From: Thiocapsa sp.
GTDB lineage: Bacteria > Pseudomonadota > Gammaproteobacteria > Chromatiales > Chromatiaceae
DNA length: 64,000 nucleotides
Direction of reading: 5' to 3'
Assembly: GCF_018399035.1 (NCBI RefSeq)
Contig: NZ_CP073760.1
Coordinates: forward strand, 1,798,001 to 1,862,000
How positions within the stretch are numbered: the stretch's first letter is position 1; each line of letters begins with the position of its first letter. The position numbers and the translations under genes were made by a program. The notes beneath the pieces are model-generated. The model did no database searches, was not told the DNA's origin, and was given only the letters and a program-made list of their open reading frames with translations. Shown here piece after piece: positions 1 through 7,829 of this stretch.

Positions 1-1524
1 CGCGTCGGTGGCCGTATTCCAACCTTCCCAGGGACCGTGTTCGGTGAAGAGGCTCGAGATGCGCGCCCACTCGGTCCGCAGAAACCCGTCCACCTGCTCG
101 GGTGCGATCCCGTAGGCAACGCCGAGGCTGTAGAGCGAGGGGGCCTGGGTGTCGAGCGGAGAATCGGTCACCGCGATGTCGGCGATCCCGATCAGGCCGG
201 TGTATTCGGTTCCTTTGCCGCTGTAGGCCTCCGAGAGGAGTCCGGGCAGCCGATGCCGGGTCGAGAAATCGAGCTCGATGTCGACGAGTGTTTCCAGAGC
301 GCTCCGCCACGCCGGGTTGCGGGGCTCCTGCATGAACAGCGACAGCCCGAGCAGCTGAAAGGCCGAGCCGTCCCAGGCGGCCAGTGCATAGGTGTCGATG
401 CCGTCGGCCTGTCGGTAGGGCTTGATCTTGAATCCGGCGTTGCGGATCGCCGCGACCGGCAGTCCGTAGCGCAGCATGGTGAACATCAGAGGGCCGCGGA
501 ACTCGTTGATGAAGTAGTTCATCTGCCCGGTCACCCAGTTGCCGCGACCGTCGTCCCAGCCGACGAACCGATCCGCCGTCGCGTCCCAGCCGAACACGAA
601 GGTGCCGGTCCGTGGATCGAACAGATGGGCGTAGCCCTCTCGTTGGGCCTCGATGAAGCGCTCCATCGCGTCCCGCAGGGCGACGGCCCGCGGGTCGTCG
701 CGGATCTCGGGCTGCAGGAGTGCGCCGATCGCTCTTGCCAAGGCGGCCGTCAGGTTGGCGTTGTCGCCGAAGATGATGGTGACCACGCGTTGATCGAGCA
801 GCCCCATGATGGCGGCTTGCCGAGACGGATCGGCATAGGGTGCAAGCGCCCCGTCGAAATGGAGCGCCCCGTAGCCTGCGCGACGGAGAATCTTGCCCTT
901 GCGGCCGTTGTCTTCCTCCTGCAGCCACCCCTTCTCCAGGAGAGCGAGCCAGATCGCCTGGCCGTCGCGCTCGCCGAAGGTGGCGATGACGCGGCGTCGC
1001 TCGATGGATTCCAGGAGCGGGCCGCGGCGTTGCCCGCCGTCGAACCCCATGAAGTTCGAAAGCAAGCCCTTCGCGGCGAGATTCGGATCGCGCTGATCGG
1101 TACCGAGTGTCGCGACCGCGAGCGCGAGTCCGTCCAGGGCCGCGTCGCGGGAGAGATAGGGATTGTCGGCCTGGCCTGCGGCGATGTTCGCCAGCAGCTC
1201 GATCCAGGCGCCGATCGCGGTGAGTTGCGTGAAGTCGCGCAGAAAAAGCCCGTTGGCCGGCTCCTGATTCCAGCCCTCGACCGGATAACCGGACACCGGG
1301 TCGATGATGCGGTGCGCCGGATCGACGTAGCTGAAGGCGTTGTTCAGCAGACGCCGCATGTACCGATGGTGTTGAGGGACCTCGGGATCATCGAAGGTGC
1401 TGCGCGCGTCGCGAGGCACGTCGTCGGGACCGACGGGCGCAGATGCCGCGGGGACGGCCGATACGAACAGGATCAGTGCAACGAGCAGTGGATACAGACC
1501 GTGACTCTTGTCGAGGATAGACAT
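1..1524 (-). CDS. Exported glycosidase-like protein, 3' end outside the window
   Basis: The reading frame is open from an ATG at 1524 down to base 1 without a stop, giving 508 codons, so the C-terminus lies beyond the window. The N-terminus is a clear Sec signal peptide: a short charged start, a run of Leu/Val/Ile around residues 10-23, and a VPAAS-type cleavage site near 25-28. The mature part is rich in Trp, Tyr and Gly motifs such as GWNQEPANG near residue 70 and WDDGRGNWVTGQ in the middle. Such spacing recalls alpha/alpha-toroid (six-hairpin) glycosidases, but I cannot assign a family or substrate. It points away from the FmdB-type gene, with about 165 bp between them. Existence of the gene is well supported; the function is a guess. 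Confidence 0.7.
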   Translation of the reverse strand, partial: MSILDKSHGLYPLLVALILFVSAVPAASAPVGPDDVPRDARSTFDDPEVPQHHRYMRRLLNNAFSYVDPAHRIIDPVSGYPVEGWNQEPANGLFLRDFTQLTAIGAWIELLANIAAGQADNPYLSRDAALDGLALAVATLGTDQRDPNLAAKGLLSNFMGFDGGQRRGPLLESIERRRVIATFGERDGQAIWLALLEKGWLQEEDNGRKGKILRRAGYGALHFDGALAPYADPSRQAAIMGLLDQRVVTIIFGDNANLTAALARAIGALLQPEIRDDPRAVALRDAMERFIEAQREGYAHLFDPRTGTFVFGWDATADRFVGWDDGRGNWVTGQMNYFINEFRGPLMFTMLRYGLPVAAIRNAGFKIKPYRQADGIDTYALAAWDGSAFQLLGLSLFMQEPRNPAWRSALETLVDIELDFSTRHRLPGLLSEAYSGKGTEYTGLIGIADIAVTDSPLDTQAPSLYSLGVAYGIAPEQVDGFLRTEWARISSLFTEHGPWEGWNTATDA

Positions 1525-1691
1525 CGGAGCTTCAATTCTCACCGTAAGGACCCGAGGCGTCGGGATCGCGTTCGTCGCCTCGGGACGCGACGACGAGGGC
1601 GGCGCAGCGTCGCGAGCACCCTGTCGACGCGCGGTTCGCGAGGCGGACATCGCGTGTAGAATGCGCCGAGCCTTTCGACGGAGACAACACC

Positions 1692-2252
1692 ATGCCGGTC
1701 TATGAGTTCTATTGCCCCGACTGCCATGCCATCTTCAACTTCTTCTCGCGTCGGGTCGATACCGAGACGCGTCCTGCGTGTCCGCGCTGCGGGCGGCCTG
1801 AGCTGGGTCGGCAGGCGAGCCTGTTCGCGATCAGCCGCGGGCGCGCACAAGGTGACGAGGACGCGGGAGACGACGATCTGCCTGCAGGTCTGGACGAGGC
1901 GAAGTTGATGAACGCCTTCGCCTCGATGGCCGGCGAGTTGGAGAATCTCGATCAGGACGACCCGAAGCAAGCGGCGCAAACCATGCGCAAGCTGTTCGAG
2001 GCGACGGGTCTGAAGCTCGGCGACGGGATGGCGGAGGCGATCCGCCGGATGGAGGCGGGCGAGGATCCGGATCAGATCGACGCGGAGCTCGGCGACGTGC
2101 TCGATTCCGAGGATCCCTTCGGCGCAGGCGGGGCCGCGCGGACCTCGGAGGCGCTCAAGCAGCTGAGGCGCGATCTGCTCCCGGCCGCACGCGACGACAC
2201 CTGGTATCCGCTGCAGGGGCCGGTCGAGCCGCGGAGTGGGTCGCCTTCCTGA
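1692..2252 (+). CDS. FmdB-type zinc ribbon protein
   Basis: This 186-residue protein begins MPVYEFYCPDC and has two Cys pairs (C8/C11 and C30/C33), the signature of the FmdB/CxxC_CXXC_SSSS putative regulatory family. The ribbon takes up about the first 40 residues. The rest is acidic, likely helical, and unlike the usual short FmdB proteins of 70-110 residues. The family name comes from a formamidase operon in a methylotroph, but its biochemical role is unknown; a metal-binding regulatory or chaperone-like role is inferred. The start is the first ATG after a short divergent intergenic region. It lies 85 bp ahead of gcvR and may be transcribed with it. Confidence 0.8.
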   Translation: MPVYEFYCPDCHAIFNFFSRRVDTETRPACPRCGRPELGRQASLFAISRGRAQGDEDAGDDDLPAGLDEAKLMNAFASMAGELENLDQDDPKQAAQTMRKLFEATGLKLGDGMAEAIRRMEAGEDPDQIDAELGDVLDSEDPFGAGGAARTSEALKQLRRDLLPAARDDTWYPLQGPVEPRSGSPS

Positions 2253-2337
2253 GTGCCCGGGCGCACCCTATGCAGGTGTCCGATGGCCCATGTTACACTC
2301 CGAGCGGTACTTGTAACCCGCGAACCTCGGCAAGGAT

Positions 2338-2877
2338 ATGACCAAGCAGAAGACCTACCTCGTGATCTCGGCACTCGGCGAAGACCACCCGGGTATCGTC
2401 AACCAGATTTCCAAAACCGTGCTCGAGCACGGTTGCAACATCGAGGACAGCCGCATGACGGTCCTCGGCGGCGAGTTTGCGGCGATCCTTCTGGTCGAAG
2501 GCAAATGGAACACGTTGGCCAAGATCGAGAATGCCCTCCCGGAGCTCGAGCGCCAGCTCGGGATGACGATCATCTCCAAGCGCACCGGCGAGCGCGCCAC
2601 GGGCCGAAATCTACTCCCGTACGCGGTCGACGTGATCTCGATGGACCATCCGGGGATCGTCAACAACCTCGCCGGCTTCTTCGCCGAGCGCAAGATCAAC
2701 ATCGAGGACATGTCGACCTCCACCTATGCGGCCGCCCACACCGGAACCACCATGTTCGCGGTGCACATGACGGTCGGGATCCCCTCCGACATGCACATCG
2801 CCGGTCTGCGCGAGGAGTTCATGGACTATTGCGACGGGCTGAACCTCGACGCGGTGCTCGAGCCGATCAAGGGCTGA
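2338..2877 (+). CDS. gcvR: Glycine cleavage system repressor GcvR, two ACT domains
   Basis: The 179-residue protein carries two ACT repeats, each with the DHPGIVN-type glycine-rich turn, near residues 16-22 and 101-107. That duplicated ACT layout and the length fit GcvR, which in E. coli binds glycine and holds back the activator GcvA at the glycine cleavage operon. No DNA-binding domain is present, as expected. The peroxiredoxin gene bcp follows 101 bp downstream on the same strand, the same neighbour pair as in E. coli, which supports the call. The partner GcvA is not in this window, so the regulatory target here is inferred from the family. Confidence 0.85.
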   Translation: MTKQKTYLVISALGEDHPGIVNQISKTVLEHGCNIEDSRMTVLGGEFAAILLVEGKWNTLAKIENALPELERQLGMTIISKRTGERATGRNLLPYAVDVISMDHPGIVNNLAGFFAERKINIEDMSTSTYAAAHTGTTMFAVHMTVGIPSDMHIAGLREEFMDYCDGLNLDAVLEPIKG

Positions 2878-2978
2878 GCCCGACCGGCTGTGCAGGTGCG
2901 CCGGACGGTATGAAACGCCGCCGGCCGCCACCAAATCCACCGCACACCATCATCACTCGAGAGTGGAGGCACCCAGCC

Positions 2979-3452
2979 ATGAGCGTCGCGATCGGCGAAA
3001 CCATCCCGGATATCGAGCTGCCCGCCACGGGCGAGAAGAGCGTCAAGCTCTCGGACTACCGCGGCAAGAACCTCGTCCTCTATTTCTACCCCAAGGCCAG
3101 CACGCCCGGCTGCACGCAGGAAGGCCAGGACTTTCGCGATGCGGCGGACGCCTTCGCGGCGGCGGACACGCAGATCCTCGGCGCCTCGCGCGACGGCATC
3201 AAGGCCCAGGAAAACTTCAAGGCCAAACAATCCTTCCCCTTCGATCTGCTCTCGGACAAGGACGAGACGCTCTGCAAGGCCTTCGATGTCATCAAGATGA
3301 AGAAGATGTACGGCAAAGAGAGCCTCGGGGTCGAGCGCAGTACCTTCCTGATCGACGCCGAGGGCGTGCTGCGCGAGGAATGGCGCGGGGTCAAGGTGAA
3401 GGACCACGTCGCCGCCGTGCTCGCCGCGGCGCAACGGCTCAACGCCGGCTAA
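2979..3452 (+). CDS. bcp: Thiol peroxidase Bcp/PrxQ
   Basis: This 157-residue cytoplasmic peroxiredoxin reduces hydrogen and organic peroxides using thioredoxin. The peroxidatic cysteine is C45 in the PKASTPGCT motif. The second cysteine that E. coli BCP has five residues later is replaced by Gln. A Cys in DETLCKAF near residue 98 matches the alternative resolving position known in some PrxQ proteins, so an atypical two-Cys mechanism with that pair is likely. The ATG at 2979 is preceded by GAGTGGAGG at good spacing, which decides the start. A hairpin-forming repeat lies just downstream. Confidence 0.9.
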   Translation: MSVAIGETIPDIELPATGEKSVKLSDYRGKNLVLYFYPKASTPGCTQEGQDFRDAADAFAAADTQILGASRDGIKAQENFKAKQSFPFDLLSDKDETLCKAFDVIKMKKMYGKESLGVERSTFLIDAEGVLREEWRGVKVKDHVAAVLAAAQRLNAG

Positions 3453-3468
3453 TGTAGCGGTGCAGAGA

Positions 3469-3570
3469 TTCCGAGACCGTCCGAGATCATTTTTTCGTTG
3501 TCGTTGTCGTTGTCGTTGTCGTACTCCTATCGATGGTCGACTACGACAACGACAACGAACGGTCTCGGAA
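3469..3570. repeat. Hairpin with GTTGTC hexanucleotide array
   Basis: The outer arms TTCCGAGACCGT (3469-3480) and ACGGTCTCGGAA (3559-3570) are perfect complements. Inside, four to five copies of GTTGTC (about 3496-3521) face ACGACAACGACAACGA (3543-3558), which also pair. The left arm has about 14 extra bases, including a run of six T. The loop is about 20 bases. It lies between bcp and phoH. It could be a small palindromic repeat element or a transcription terminator/attenuator; the sequence does not decide. Confidence 0.7.
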
Positions 3571-3778
3571 CATCTACCGTGCGGCACTGAGTCGCGCCTC
3601 GGGGTGCCTCGGCCACCCGCGCGGAGGTCGCGGCACCCGCATCGCCACGGGATCGAAGCCGGCCCGCGCGTCGCCCGACGATGCCGAGCAGCCCTGCCGA
3701 GCGTCGCAGATCCCCTCCCCCACCCGATCGATCGCCGCTGCCGAGTGCTCCGGCGCGGCGCTCCGGTAGCCGATACCC

Positions 3779-5194
3779 ATGATCAAACGCGAAAACGACA
3801 AGACCTGCCTCTTCGTCCTCGACACCAACGTGCTGATGCACGACCCCACGGCCATCTTTCGCTTCCAAGAACACGACATCTTCCTGCCCATGATCGTGCT
3901 CGAGGAGCTCGATCACGGAAAGAAGGGCTTGTCCGAGGTGGCGCGCAACGTCCGCCAGGTCAGTCGGTTTCTGGATCAGCTCATGTCCGGGGCGGACAAG
4001 GAGGAGATCGACGCGGGACTTCTGATCGGCCCGGTCTCGACCGGCGGCGGCATCGCACACCCGTCCACCGGGCGGCTTTTCTTTCAGACCGAGCTGCTCG
4101 ATCTGAAGCTGCCGGCATCCTTGCCGGGCAGCGGAGCGGACAACAACATCCTGGGCACCGCCCAAGCGCTGAGCCAGCTGCGGACCGATCGCCAGGTCAT
4201 CATCGTCTCCAAAGACATCAACCTGCGCATCAAGGCGGCGGTGCTCGGCATCCCGGCGGAGGACTACTCCAACGATCAGGTCCTCGACGACGTCAACCTG
4301 CTCTACACGGGCATGGAGGCGCTCCCGGAGGATTTCTGGGAGCACCACGATAAGTCGCTCGATGCCTGGAAAGAGGAGGGCCGCACGCTCTATCGAGTCG
4401 CCGGGCCGGACATCGCCGACTGGTATCCCGCCGAGTGTCTCTACCTGGGCGAGGACGGCGCCTTCGAGGCGATCGTGCGCGAGAAACGCACCGAGACCGA
4501 GGCCGTCATCGAGCTGGTGGACGACTATCGGGTCCCGCGCCACGGCGTCTGGGGCATCATGGCGCGCAACCGCGAGCAGAACTTCGCGCTCAACATGCTG
4601 ATGGATCCGGACCTGGATTTCGTCACCCTGCTCGGGGCCGCGGGGACCGGCAAGACGCTCCTGGCACTGGCGGCGGGGCTCGCCCAGGTGCTGGATCGCA
4701 ACCTCTATCGCGAGATCATCATGACCCGGGTGACGGTCCCGGTCGGCGAAGACATCGGCTTCCTGCCCGGCACGGAGGAGGAGAAGATGACGCCCTGGAT
4801 GGGCGCGCTCATGGACAACCTCGAGGTGCTCACCAAGCCCGAGGGCGGCGAATGGGGACGCGCGGCGACCAATGACCTGATCCGCAACCGGATCCGCATC
4901 TCCTCGCTCAACTTCATGCGCGGGCGTACCTTCCTGAACAAATACATCATCCTGGACGAGGCCCAAAACCTCACCGCCAAGCAGATGAAGACACTCATCA
5001 CGCGCTCCGGTCCGGGCACCAAGTTCGTCTGTCTCGGCAACATCAGCCAGATCGATACGCCTTACTTGACAGAGACCACATCCGGCCTGACGTATGTGGT
5101 GGATCGCTTCAAGCAGTGGCCGTACAGCGGGCATATCACGCTGTTGCGCGGGGAGCGGTCGCGGCTTGCTGACTTCGCCTCGCAGGAGCTCTAA
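3779..5194 (+). CDS. PIN-domain plus PhoH-type ATPase
   Basis: This 471-residue protein fuses an N-terminal PIN nuclease domain (acidic DTNVLM near residues 15-20 and further Asp/Glu within the first 150 residues) to a C-terminal PhoH P-loop ATPase. The Walker A GAAGTGKT lies near residue 287, and the Walker B stretch IILDEAQN near 392. This architecture is the PhoH2 type, for which RNase and RNA-unwinding activities have been reported; in the cell it probably acts on RNA in the cytoplasm. The stop codon TAA (5192-5194) is formed by the left edge of the 189-bp palindromic element, so the last residues (ASQEL) abut the insertion. No strong Shine-Dalgarno sequence is visible before the ATG. Confidence 0.85.
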   Translation: MIKRENDKTCLFVLDTNVLMHDPTAIFRFQEHDIFLPMIVLEELDHGKKGLSEVARNVRQVSRFLDQLMSGADKEEIDAGLLIGPVSTGGGIAHPSTGRLFFQTELLDLKLPASLPGSGADNNILGTAQALSQLRTDRQVIIVSKDINLRIKAAVLGIPAEDYSNDQVLDDVNLLYTGMEALPEDFWEHHDKSLDAWKEEGRTLYRVAGPDIADWYPAECLYLGEDGAFEAIVREKRTETEAVIELVDDYRVPRHGVWGIMARNREQNFALNMLMDPDLDFVTLLGAAGTGKTLLALAAGLAQVLDRNLYREIIMTRVTVPVGEDIGFLPGTEEEKMTPWMGALMDNLEVLTKPEGGEWGRAATNDLIRNRIRISSLNFMRGRTFLNKYIILDEAQNLTAKQMKTLITRSGPGTKFVCLGNISQIDTPYLTETTSGLTYVVDRFKQWPYSGHITLLRGERSRLADFASQEL

Positions 5195-5384
5195 ACCGCG
5201 TCCAAAGCGAGATGCTCACTTTCGAGTGAGTTCGAAGTTTGGTGAATCCACGACCCTTAGCGGGGGACGCGGTTTAAAATTTTATATTTTTTAATACCTT
5301 AAACCGCGCCGGCTCCAGCGGCTCTGAAATCCGCCGGGGCCGATCCCATCCAAAAACATCGCATACCGCACTGGGCGCGGTTTA
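5192..5384. mobile_element. TA-flanked composite palindromic element, copy 1
   Basis: Unit A (5192-5276) and unit B (5300-5384) are each 85 bp. Each begins TAAACCGCG and ends CGCGGTTTA, with extended arms TAAACCGCGTCC in A and TAAACCGCGCC in B. They are joined by a 23-bp AT-rich linker (5277-5299). Unit A contains a perfect inner hairpin, CTCACT-TTCG-AGTGAG. Taking the flanking TA pairs as target duplication, the element proper is 5194-5382, 189 bp. It starts at the phoH stop codon. No protein is encoded. The two hairpins could also act as terminators reading both ways. Confidence 0.85.
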
Positions 5385-5636
5385 AGACTCGATCGTCTCG
5401 GTGGAACCAATGAGCTTGGGTGGATGGTGGACGCTTTGTGGCATCAAGGAATGACGGCGCGGACGCGATCGAGGTGAACGAGAATAAGAAGAAAAGGGGC
5501 GCAGGTTTCGGCAGGCTTGGTCGCGTGACCGGGCGTCGCGCTTGCAGCCCTCTTGCTGCGTTGCTTTAGGGCTTCGCCTGTGTGTCGAGCGCTCCGTGAG
5601 ACGGGCGCCGATCAACCATCAAACGAGGACTTTCCG
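5385..5636. other. Intergenic region, nothing recognised
   Basis: No convincing gene, RNA or repeat is visible between the palindromic element and the DsrE-like gene. A minus-strand frame that ends in the element's TAA shows arginine- and serine-rich translation typical of non-coding GC-rich DNA. Confidence 0.5.
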
Positions 5637-6059
5637 ATGAAAACTGCTCCGCTCTTGGCGTTGCTTGCCGCAGTCGCCGGTGTATCGTCCGTCGCGACTG
5701 CGGCGGAGAAGCTCGATGTCGTCTACCACCTCTCGGAGCCGGAGCGTGCGGCCTTCGTGCTGAACAACATGCAGAACCATATCGACGGGGTCGGCGGACC
5801 GGAGAACATCAATATGGTGCTGGTCGTCCACGGGCCTGCGGTAAACGCGCTGAACGAGATCGAGGCGACCGAGAAGGTCAGCTCCGGCATGGCGTCGCTG
5901 CGCGAGCAGGGTGTCGCCTTCGAGATGTGCGGCAACACGCTCAAGGTGTTCAATCTGGAGCTTGACGAGCTGCTGCCGGGATTTGTCGAGGTGAGTCAGG
6001 GCGGGGTAACGCGTATCGGTGAGCTGCAATCGCAGGGTTTTGTCTACATCCGGCCTTGA
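5637..6059 (+). CDS. Exported DsrE/DsrF-like protein
   Basis: The 140-residue product starts MKTAPLLALLAAVAGV with a signal peptide ending near TAAEK, so it is probably periplasmic. The mature part has the DsrE-like alpha/beta pattern: an early VVYHLSE strand, an NMVLVVHGPAV strand and a conserved single Cys in FEMCGNTLK. Periplasmic relatives are common in sulfur-oxidising and other proteobacteria and often carry that Cys, which may handle sulfur or redox chemistry; the role here is inferred. The ATG at 5637 is preceded by AACGAGGAC. It appears to be a single-gene unit. Confidence 0.8.
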   Translation: MKTAPLLALLAAVAGVSSVATAAEKLDVVYHLSEPERAAFVLNNMQNHIDGVGGPENINMVLVVHGPAVNALNEIEATEKVSSGMASLREQGVAFEMCGNTLKVFNLELDELLPGFVEVSQGGVTRIGELQSQGFVYIRP

Positions 6060-6342
6060 GACCGAGCGACGATTCAGAAACAAGGTGAACACCTTGATGA
6101 CGGTAGGATGGGTAGAGCGCAGCGAAGTCCACTAATCCCTCCGGCGCTTAACCACCCTTCGGCCGGGCGGCCTCGCTCATTCGATCTTCGCTCAGACCGA
6201 CCGCCCAAACTTCAATCGCTCGTGACACCCGCTCTGCGGTGTCACGCATGCCCCGCGGCGCTCTGCGCCATGTGCCACGCTGGCCGGAGTGATGAACAAG
6301 ACACGCCGGCCCTAGAAACAATGCCTCATCGAGTCTCTCGCC
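6060..6342. other. Intergenic region with half REP-like motif and a hairpin
   Basis: A motif GTAGGATGGGTAGAGCGCAG at 6103 matches the left arm of the REP-like hairpins elsewhere in this window, but its right arm has decayed. A perfect 9-bp stem, CGTGACACC/GGTGTCACG, with an 8-base loop lies at 6221-6246. It lacks a T run, so it is not a canonical terminator. No gene is visible. Confidence 0.55.
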
Positions 6343-7512
6343 TCACGCCGGCAGCGCGACCAGTTCCTTCGCCAAGAGCCCTAAACCGATCGCCTCGATA
6401 CCGCCACCTTTCGGGTAGCGCTCGTCCCCGGAGTAGACCAGAAAGGCACGGTCGGGATTCAGGTCTTCGAGCGCCGTGTAGGTGCCCGGCTCGGCCTTCG
6501 GCGCGAGGCCGCGTTTGATCTCGACGGTCCAGAGGCGGTTGCCCGGCAGCTCGAGTACCAAGTCCATTTCCACCCCGGTAGCGGTTCGGTAGAAGCTCGC
6601 TTGGGTTCTCTCGGGCGCGGCACGCAACAGGGTCTCGATGACGAACCCCTCCCAGCTCATGCCGGCGACCGGGTGTCCGAGCAGGTCGTCAAGCGTGTCC
6701 AATCGCAACAGCGTGTGGACGAGCCCGCTGTCGCGCACGTACACCTTAGGCGATTTGACGAGGCGCTTCTTGACGTTCGCGAGATAGGGGGGAAGGCGGC
6801 GCACCAAGAGGAGATCGACCATCAGGTCCAGATACCTGGCTACCGTCTTGCCGTCGACGGCGAGGGCACGCGCCAGCTCGGCGGCATTGAGCAGACCACC
6901 CTGCGCATGCGCGAGCATGGTCCAAAAACGGCGCAAGGTCTCGGCGGGGATCCGCGGCCCGAGCTGAGGGATATCGCGTTCAAGATAGCTGCGGATGAAG
7001 CTCTCGCGCCACAAGACGCTGTCTGTATCCGTGTCCGCAAGAAAGCTGCGCGGGAATCCACCGCGGTTCCAAAGCGGCTGGATCCGCGTCGAATCGATCT
7101 CCAGGGCATCGAACGGGGCCAGCTCGAGATAGGCGATCCGCCCCGCAAGACTCTCGCTCGATTGGCGCAGCAGGTCGACCGACGCCGAGCCGAGGAGGAG
7201 AAAATGGCCGGCCGCCTCGCCGTCCCGCACACGCTCGTCGATCAGACCACGCAGGACCTGAAACAGCCCCGGGGCGCGCTGGACCTCGTCGATGATCGTG
7301 AGACGGCCGCGACGCCCCTCGAGGTAACCGCGAGGATCCGACAGCTTGTCGAGGTCGGCCGGATTCTCCAGATCCAGGTAGAGTGCATCGTCGGCTGCGC
7401 GGCACGACATGGCCAAGGTCGTCTTTCCGACCTGACGAGGACCGAGCAAGGCGACAGCCGGAAACCGCTTGAGTCGATGCTCGAGAGGTGTCGCAAGATG
7501 GCGGGGAATCAT
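6343..7512 (-). CDS. AAA ATPase with DUF4143 domain
   Basis: From an ATG at 7512 (MIPRHLATPLEHRL) the protein has 389 residues. A P-loop LLGPRQVGKTT near residues 22-32 and Walker B TIIDEVQRAP near 90-99 define the N-terminal AAA_14 ATPase. The C-terminal half, including VKKRLVKSPKVYVRDSG and a late VEIKRG, matches DUF4143, which carries a PD-(D/E)XK-like EIK motif. These proteins are widespread, often horizontally moved, and of unknown function; a role in mobile-element or stress biology is only inferred. The gene is monocistronic and convergent with the DsrE-like gene. Confidence 0.85.
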   Translation of the reverse strand: MIPRHLATPLEHRLKRFPAVALLGPRQVGKTTLAMSCRAADDALYLDLENPADLDKLSDPRGYLEGRRGRLTIIDEVQRAPGLFQVLRGLIDERVRDGEAAGHFLLLGSASVDLLRQSSESLAGRIAYLELAPFDALEIDSTRIQPLWNRGGFPRSFLADTDTDSVLWRESFIRSYLERDIPQLGPRIPAETLRRFWTMLAHAQGGLLNAAELARALAVDGKTVARYLDLMVDLLLVRRLPPYLANVKKRLVKSPKVYVRDSGLVHTLLRLDTLDDLLGHPVAGMSWEGFVIETLLRAAPERTQASFYRTATGVEMDLVLELPGNRLWTVEIKRGLAPKAEPGTYTALEDLNPDRAFLVYSGDERYPKGGGIEAIGLGLLAKELVALPA

Positions 7513-7610
7513 GCTTGCAATTGTGGACTGGCGTGCCAGATTTGCAACCTTCCGGTCCGCCGATATCAAGTCGCCGCTCGGGAAGGCGATTCCCGGAAAA
7601 TTCCATTCCT

Positions 7611-7670
7611 GTAGGTTGTGCTGACGATAGGAGGCACAACTTGCGCCGACGGTTGGTTGTGCCTCGCACG
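7611..7670 (+). repeat. 60-bp dispersed intergenic repeat, copy a
   Basis: These 60 bases, starting GTAGGTTGTGCTGACGATAG and ending GTGCCTCGCACG, match the reverse complement of 46789-46848 with only a few changes. The copy lies in the divergent gap between the DUF4143 ATPase gene and the debranching enzyme gene. A stem GGTTGTGCC/GGCACAACC spans its right part and the next bases. Function unknown. Confidence 0.75.
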
Positions 7671-7829
7671 GCTCGGCACAACCGCCGGCCCTCGCTGCGC
7701 GGAGCGCTCCGATGCGCAGCTTGGCATAACGGAGTTCCGGGATGTGCCGAACCAGTAAGGCGCGGATGGTGCCGCGACAGGCGATCCGCAAGCCCCGACA
7801 ACCCTGTCGACCGGACCGAGTGTTCACCC

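Noticed and set aside
37..1659. Long plus-strand open frame
   Set aside because: It is the exact antisense register of the exported glycosidase-like gene, which has a signal peptide; the plus-strand translation is Gly/Arg/Asp-rich without motifs.
5382..5615. Minus-strand frame ending at the element's TAA
   Set aside because: It ends at the element edge like real genes, but its translation is Arg/Ser-rich, lacks a ribosome site and has no protein character.
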